IMG/VR virus record: IMGVR_UViG_3300031569_000508
Span: 1-23,611 of that record
Length of the DNA: 23,611 bases
Direction: 5' to 3' (one strand)
DNA from: a virus
Shown here: positions 20,932-23,611 of the stretch, in pieces
Position numbering within the stretch: position 1 is the first letter of the stretch
Layout: every line of letters starts with the position of its first letter
Program-made: the position numbers and the translations under genes
Notes under the pieces: model-generated
Told to the model about the DNA's origin: nothing
Database searches by the model: none
What the model saw: only the letters and a program-made list of their open reading frames with translations

Positions 20932-21205
20932 TACAGTCTCTCCTTGCTTTACAAGCCTTATGTTTATCATAATATCTAATGCTATTGGTTTTCATGTCTA
21001 TGTTTTTAATTTGTATATCTTTTGGTAATGCAATATATTCTTTTGGCAAACATCTATATGCCATTTCAACTTTATTTGGGTCTGGATAATGTAGGCTTAA
21101 AAAGATAGAGCCTTCTTGGCAACTGCGAAAGTTTCCAATATACTCCCAATCTTGCAAAGGGTCTGGTGCTAAATTAATTACCATTACAAATGCAAACTCA
21201 ATCAT
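20924..21205 (-). CDS. Small conserved unknown protein
   Basis: A 93-residue protein. The start has a short hydrophobic stretch (M-I-E-F-A-F-V-M-V-I-N-L-A), too polar at the N-terminus for a convincing signal peptide. It is followed by D-P-L-Q-D-W-E-Y-I-G-N-F-R-S-C-Q-E-G and an R-C-L-P-K-E-Y-I-A-L-P-K motif. The D-W-x-Y-x-G-N-F-x-S-C ... C-L-x-x-E-Y-I-x-L-P pattern looks like a phage family of unknown function with two conserved cysteines. Two more Cys lie near the C-terminus. AAGGAG lies six bases before the start and overlaps the preceding stop. Confidence 0.5.
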   Translation of the reverse strand: MIEFAFVMVINLAPDPLQDWEYIGNFRSCQEGSIFLSLHYPDPNKVEMAYRCLPKEYIALPKDIQIKNIDMKTNSIRYYDKHKACKARRDCNE

Positions 21206-21208
21206 GAT

Positions 21209-21373
21209 TTACTCCTTAAAGTTTCCTTTAGTTATAATCTTTCCTGTTAGTTCGTGTGCAATATTAAAATCTTTTTTGTTGTATGTCATTACATACTTAT
21301 ATCCATCATATATAAACTGATGTTCTTTCCATTCATCTTTATTCTTTTTTAGTGCTTCCTTGCCCTTTGCCAT
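21209..21373 (-). CDS. Small basic unknown protein, 54 residues
   Basis: I start it at ATG 21373, eight bases after GGAG; a longer frame to 21394 exists. The protein M-A-K-G-K-E-A-L-K-K-N-K-D-E-W-K-E-H-Q-F-I-Y-D-G-Y-K-Y-V-M-T-Y is lysine-rich and then continues with I-A-H-E-L-T-G-K-I-I-T-K-G-N-F-K-E. I recognise no family. High charge and small size fit an early host-interaction or DNA-binding protein, but this is a guess. It overlaps the zinc-ribbon gene upstream by 35 bases. Confidence 0.5.
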   Translation of the reverse strand: MAKGKEALKKNKDEWKEHQFIYDGYKYVMTYNKKDFNIAHELTGKIITKGNFKE

Positions 21374-21524
21374 TATTCTCACTCCAATATACATTTAGTA
21401 TTGTTTCACATTTTGGGCAACTATACTGACTCCATATTAAATATTGACTATCCATGTCATCATCATTATCCCAATCATTTCCCCATATCATTTCTACATC
21501 TTTACATTTAGGACAATTAATCAT
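21339..21524 (-). CDS. Zinc-ribbon protein, C-x2-C x2
   Basis: A 61-residue protein with two identical C-P-K-C knuckles (C4/C7 and C36/C39) separated by an acidic loop (D-W-D-N-D-D-D-M-D-S), the arrangement of a treble-clef or zinc-ribbon fold. It is probably a nucleic-acid or protein-binding adapter. A four-base ATGA overlap joins it to the next upstream zinc protein, and AAGGAG precedes the start. First of three Cys-rich small genes in a row. Confidence 0.65.
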   Translation of the reverse strand: MINCPKCKDVEMIWGNDWDNDDDMDSQYLIWSQYSCPKCETILNVYWSENNGKGQGSTKKE

Positions 21525-21673
21525 TTCTTCTCCTTACAAAATCCTGATGAATTAAACTCTCCTATCTCTACACTAACGCTGCACCACCACTTGCCATCAG
21601 AATATATCTTGGCTGGTTTTTTACAAACATTACAAATAGGATTATTTATTTTTATCGTTTTTGCAGATGCCAT
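21521..21673 (-). CDS. Small Cys-rich putative zinc protein A
   Basis: A 50-residue frame: M-A-S-A-K-T-I-K-I-N-N-P-I-C14-N-V-C17, then K-W-W-C31, then G-F-C46-K-E-K-K. The spacing C-x2-C-x13-C-x14-C resembles a four-cysteine zinc site. The ATG is preceded by AAGGA at five bases. It overlaps the gene upstream by 32 bases and the gene downstream by four (ATGA). It is related to the neighbour at 21642-21800. Confidence 0.6.
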   Translation of the reverse strand: MASAKTIKINNPICNVCKKPAKIYSDGKWWCSVSVEIGEFNSSGFCKEKK

Positions 21674-21800
21674 GATGTTCCTTTAAATCAAACATATTGA
21701 AAGAGCAATACCATTTCTTATCGCTATCCATAAACATAGCATCATGACCACAACTATGACAAACAAATTTTTCTCCGTAAACTTCTTTAATCTTCGTCAT
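21642..21800 (-). CDS. Small Cys-rich putative zinc protein B
   Basis: A 52-residue frame: C14-H-S-C17-G-H-D, then K-K-W-Y-C32-S-F-N, then H-H-G-I-C46-K. The spacing C-x2-C-x14-C-x13-C and the D-x-K-W-[WY]-C-S core make it a paralogue of the protein at 21521-21673. It begins 14 bases inside the DUF3310 gene; no strong ribosome binding site is visible, so coupling to DUF3310 translation is likely. Function unknown; zinc-stabilised nucleic-acid or protein binding is inferred. Confidence 0.6.
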   Translation of the reverse strand: MTKIKEVYGEKFVCHSCGHDAMFMDSDKKWYCSFNMFDLKEHHGICKNDKNK

Positions 21801-22083
21801 GTAATTCATCATCTATCCATTTGTCTTGCTTCACTTGAGCTTCTAATACAGCTATATCTTTCTGATGAACTGTAATCATTTGTTCAAGATACCATATTGC
21901 TTTTTTACAGTCATCTATTTTGTCAGTAAGTTTGTCTGATTTCAAACCCTCTCTGCTAATATACTTGAGAGCATTACCTTTTATGTAGCCATAGAACTCT
22001 TCTTTACTCATCTTGGCTTCCATATACTCTATTGTTTCTATCCCACCTTTTTTGTAATGGTCAGGATTTATTGTGTCACTCAT
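21787..22083 (-). CDS. DUF3310 protein
   Basis: A 98-residue protein with the DUF3310 signature: N-P-D-H-Y-K-K-G-G-I-E-T-I-E-Y-M-E-A-K at residues 6-24, then G-Y-I-K-G-N-A-L-K-Y-I-S-R (32-44), and K-A-I-W-Y-L-E-Q-M (61-69). This small helical family is very common in phages (sometimes annotated as a nucleotide kinase, without firm evidence). The likely context is phage DNA metabolism. AAGGAG lies five bases before the start. It is the first gene after the hairpin at 22113-22137. Confidence 0.9.
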   Translation of the reverse strand: MSDTINPDHYKKGGIETIEYMEAKMSKEEFYGYIKGNALKYISREGLKSDKLTDKIDDCKKAIWYLEQMITVHQKDIAVLEAQVKQDKWIDDELHDED

Positions 22084-22112
22084 TCTAACTCCTTATAATA
22101 ATTAGTGATAAA

Positions 22113-22137
22113 GATAAGGGGAGTTTCCTCCCCTATC
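22113..22137 (-). terminator. GC-rich hairpin, possible partial terminator or processing site
   Basis: A ten-base-pair stem (GAT + AGGGGAG paired with CTCCCCT + ATC) with one bulged A and a four-base loop lies in the 66-base gap between the secreted-protein gene and DUF3310. Read on the - strand, it is followed by TTATCTTTATC, a weak U-rich tract. It may be an attenuator, a terminator of the recombination genes, or a transcript-processing or stability element. It is the only stable hairpin in a clear intergenic gap that I found. Confidence 0.5.
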
Positions 22138-22149
22138 TCTCCCCCCTAG

Positions 22150-22386
22150 TTAATAGCATATAGAGCCTTGTCCTGTTGGCTGACAAACTGTTAATTCATC
22201 ACTGCCATAAACAAATGTTGGCTCATCACTTGAGACTTGTGTTTCTACTTGAACATCTCCTGAACTATCAATAAATAGATAAGAGGGTTCTGATGATTCA
22301 ATAATAGTTAATGAACCATCGCTCTCCCACACACTATCTGCTAGAACAGGTAAGTTAAACATCATTCCTAGCAATAAATATTTCAT
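22150..22386 (-). CDS. Small secreted protein with signal peptide
   Basis: I start it at ATG 22386 (MKYLLLGMMFNLPVLA|DS), one base after the upstream stop; an upstream in-frame ATG (22401) would spoil the signal peptide. Residues 1-16 form a Sec signal peptide with a V-L-A cleavage site. The mature 62-residue protein is acidic and beta-like (S-L-T-I-I-E; S-Y-L-F-I-D), with two cysteines at C68 and C77 near the C-terminus (L-T-V-C-Q-P-T-G-Q-G-S-I-C-Y) that could form a disulfide. The likely location is the periplasm. A role in superinfection exclusion or envelope modification is only a hypothesis. Confidence 0.6.
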   Translation of the reverse strand: MKYLLLGMMFNLPVLADSVWESDGSLTIIESSEPSYLFIDSSGDVQVETQVSSDEPTFVYGSDELTVCQPTGQGSICY

Positions 22387-22387
22387 G

Positions 22388-22654
22388 CTAGAAAGGAACA
22401 TCTGAAGCTATTTCGTCAAAACTTTTAGGTGCTACTGTTTCTTTAGGTGCGTTACTATTATCAGGCACATATGGTTCTTGCATTTGTCCACTCATATATG
22501 TTGCCCCTGCTTTAGATTCTCTTACCCATGCACTTAATGACATTTCTTTACCGCCTTCTAAAGTAATTGTCCCTGTGTAATCAGGTTGTGAATCTTTAGT
22601 TTTGTTATTTTTAAATAACGCAAACCTGTTAGTGTTATCATATTGTTCAGCCAT
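22388..22654 (-). CDS. SSB-like protein with acidic C-terminal tip
   Basis: An 88-residue protein. The first 60 residues (N-R-F-A-L-F-K-N; Q-P-D-Y-T-G-T-I-T-L; K-E-M-S-L-S-A-W-V-R-E-S; Y-M-S-G-Q-M) have the strand pattern of a small OB-like fold seen in phage proteins annotated as single-strand DNA binding. The C-terminal part is a Pro/Asn-rich linker and an acidic tip D-E-I-A-S-D-V-P-F, close to the D-D-D-I-P-F tail by which bacterial SSB recruits partner proteins. It sits directly next to the exonuclease and annealase, overlapping the exonuclease gene by eight bases. AAGGAG lies seven bases before the start. Confidence 0.55.
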   Translation of the reverse strand: MAEQYDNTNRFALFKNNKTKDSQPDYTGTITLEGGKEMSLSAWVRESKAGATYMSGQMQEPYVPDNSNAPKETVAPKSFDEIASDVPF

Positions 22655-23279
22655 GTTGATTCTCCTTTATGGTTTTAATTTTATATTCTACTTCTTGCAC
22701 GAATGTGCTTACTTCTTCTTCCAAACGAGCTATCAGCTCATTATCTCTTGGCACTCTCTTGATGAATAATTTTAGGTCATCAGGAAAATCTGGGTGGTAA
22801 GATACAAAGTCACACCACTTAATATGTTCTCCCACACAAGCCATTTGCCACATCATCTGGTGCATATATCTCTTATGTATCTCTCCTGTTTCTAATGTTG
22901 TGGTATGTGTCATAGGTTGTGGGCATTTAATTTCTATTAACCCATCATCTCCTACCAATCCATCAGGACTTGCACCACACATATCTATGCTAGGGTGGTC
23001 TATCATGCCAACATCTCTTACATCAGTACCTACTAGCAACTTCCTATGATTAGCATAACAAGTCTTGGCTTCATCTTCATACTCTACACCATGAGCCATA
23101 GCGTTATTCATAAATATAGGTACAACTTTACCTGTTAATCTTTCTGTCACTAACTGCATACGATACTTTGTTTTATAGGTAGACTCTCCTACTTTAGTCT
23201 TAATCATAATGTCATGTATCTTACTAGCAGTGACCTTACCTAAACGAGCTTTGAACCATTCATCTGTCCGTTGTTCCAT
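22647..23279 (-). CDS. YqaJ / lambda-type exonuclease
   Basis: A 210-residue protein of the YqaJ viral recombinase family. The N-terminus has R-T-D-E-W-F-K-A-R-L-G-K-V-T-A-S-K (4-20); the active site shows P105-D106-G-L in A-S-P-D-G-L-V-G and E116-I-K118 in L-I-E-I-K-C-P; and H-Q-M-M-W-Q-M-A near 138-146 is the expected Q-x-x-x-Q helix. The enzyme should degrade one strand of double-stranded DNA ends to give 3' single strands for annealing, as lambda Red alpha does. Its start is in a TAATG overlap with the annealase gene. Confidence 0.85.
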   Translation of the reverse strand: MEQRTDEWFKARLGKVTASKIHDIMIKTKVGESTYKTKYRMQLVTERLTGKVVPIFMNNAMAHGVEYEDEAKTCYANHRKLLVGTDVRDVGMIDHPSIDMCGASPDGLVGDDGLIEIKCPQPMTHTTTLETGEIHKRYMHQMMWQMACVGEHIKWCDFVSYHPDFPDDLKLFIKRVPRDNELIARLEEEVSTFVQEVEYKIKTIKENQHG

Positions 23280-23611
23280 TATTTAGTCTCCTGTAACTTC
23301 TGTATAAATGGAGTGCATAACTTTCTATCAGCTTCATCTAGTCCGTTGAAGTATTGTCTAGCTTTATTAATTCCTTGCTCTTTATGAATGTTCTCTATAT
23401 GTTCTAAAACATCATGTGGGGGGAGGTCTTCTCCATAATACAGGTGAAGCGAAATTCCAAAAAGGGCAATGCCTTTTGCTAAACATCTTTGCATAGCCGT
23501 ATTTAATTGCATTGTATTAGGATTCTTAATGGCTTGATTCTTAAAATCTAATACAGGTAATTGTGCAGTCATCTCTTTACCAAATGCTTTGACTGTGCAA
23601 AATACCATCAT
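23279..23611 (-). CDS. Sak-family single-strand annealing protein (DUF1071), 5'-partial
   Basis: The gene runs off the right edge, so the N-terminus is missing; the apparent Met at the edge is probably internal. The visible part has L-P-V-L-D-F-K-N-Q-A-I-K-N-P-N and N-T-A-M-Q-R-C-L-A-K-G-I-A-L-F-G-I-S-L-H-L-Y-Y-G-E-D-L-P, the core signature of DUF1071 / Sak-like annealases, a Rad52-like group first known from lactococcal phage ul36. A linker and short C-terminal helices follow. It should coat single strands made by the neighbouring exonuclease and anneal them. TAATG coupling with the exonuclease. Confidence 0.75.
   Translation of the reverse strand: MMVFCTVKAFGKEMTAQLPVLDFKNQAIKNPNTMQLNTAMQRCLAKGIALFGISLHLYYGEDLPPHDVLEHIENIHKEQGINKARQYFNGLDEADRKLCTPFIQKLQETK

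Noticed and set aside
20804-21028. 74-codon + strand frame in the leftward region
   Set aside because: It is antisense to the MSKGS-type gene and neighbours; the composition is that of a complement shadow.
1-23611. Integrase, tRNA genes, attachment sites or insertion sequences
   Set aside because: No tyrosine or serine recombinase motif, cloverleaf-like sequence or transposase was recognised; the window gives no sign of lysogeny.

Overview
The window is a stretch of an AT-rich tailed bacteriophage genome with very dense coding: 45 genes, nearly all overlapping or separated by a few bases, and no gap over 300 bases. The gene set (many small fibre proteins, a beta-propeller nozzle-like protein, internal or ejection proteins, a GTA-type holin, an M15 endolysin, DUF3310, and a Sak/YqaJ recombination pair) best fits a short-tailed (podovirus-like) virus. 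Low GC and protein styles typical of marine viral sequences suggest a marine host, perhaps an AT-rich alphaproteobacterium such as SAR11. The host assignment is inference. No integrase, terminase, capsid, polymerase or tRNA gene is seen, so this is about one continuous late half plus the downstream end of the replication half.

Layout: positions 1-19493 are all on the + strand and form the late region. It opens with the 3' end of a DUF115-like gene. Next, 579-9310 holds an array of about sixteen adhesin/fibre genes and tiny accessory genes. This array includes two beta-repeat proteins of the same architecture (1048-1860, 7799-8515), a duplicated [fibre + small acidic protein] cassette (2891-4251 and 6570-7798), a C1q-like fibre, an XkdW-like protein and a collar-domain fibre. 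At 9312-11062 lie a beta-propeller candidate and a small beta protein. At 11068-18196 lie the internal/ejection proteins, interrupted by a 2OG-Fe(II) oxygenase (11471-12064). The lysis cassette is at 18196-19332: an XhlA-like coiled-coil plus membrane anchor, a 37-residue membrane protein, a three-TM holin and a zinc M15 peptidase. A 54-residue gene ends the strand.

Positions 19474-23611 are all on the - strand, read from the right edge inward, and hold the replication, recombination and host-interaction region. The order is a Sak-family annealing protein (cut by the window edge), a YqaJ/lambda-type exonuclease, an SSB-like protein with an Asp-Val-Pro-Phe tail, a secreted small protein, a hairpin, DUF3310, three consecutive small zinc-ribbon proteins, several small unknowns, a PD-(D/E)XK-like protein with altered active site, an HTH protein, a Q-like antiterminator candidate and a PD-(D/E)XK nuclease. 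The two transcription units converge and overlap tail to tail at 19474-19493.

The most interesting points are the duplicated fibre cassette with identical 20-base anchors flanking a variable tip; the oxygenase among the ejection genes; a hydrophobic reading frame with a good ribosome binding site embedded in the endolysin gene; the compact annealase/exonuclease/SSB-like module; and the run of small Cys-rich genes.
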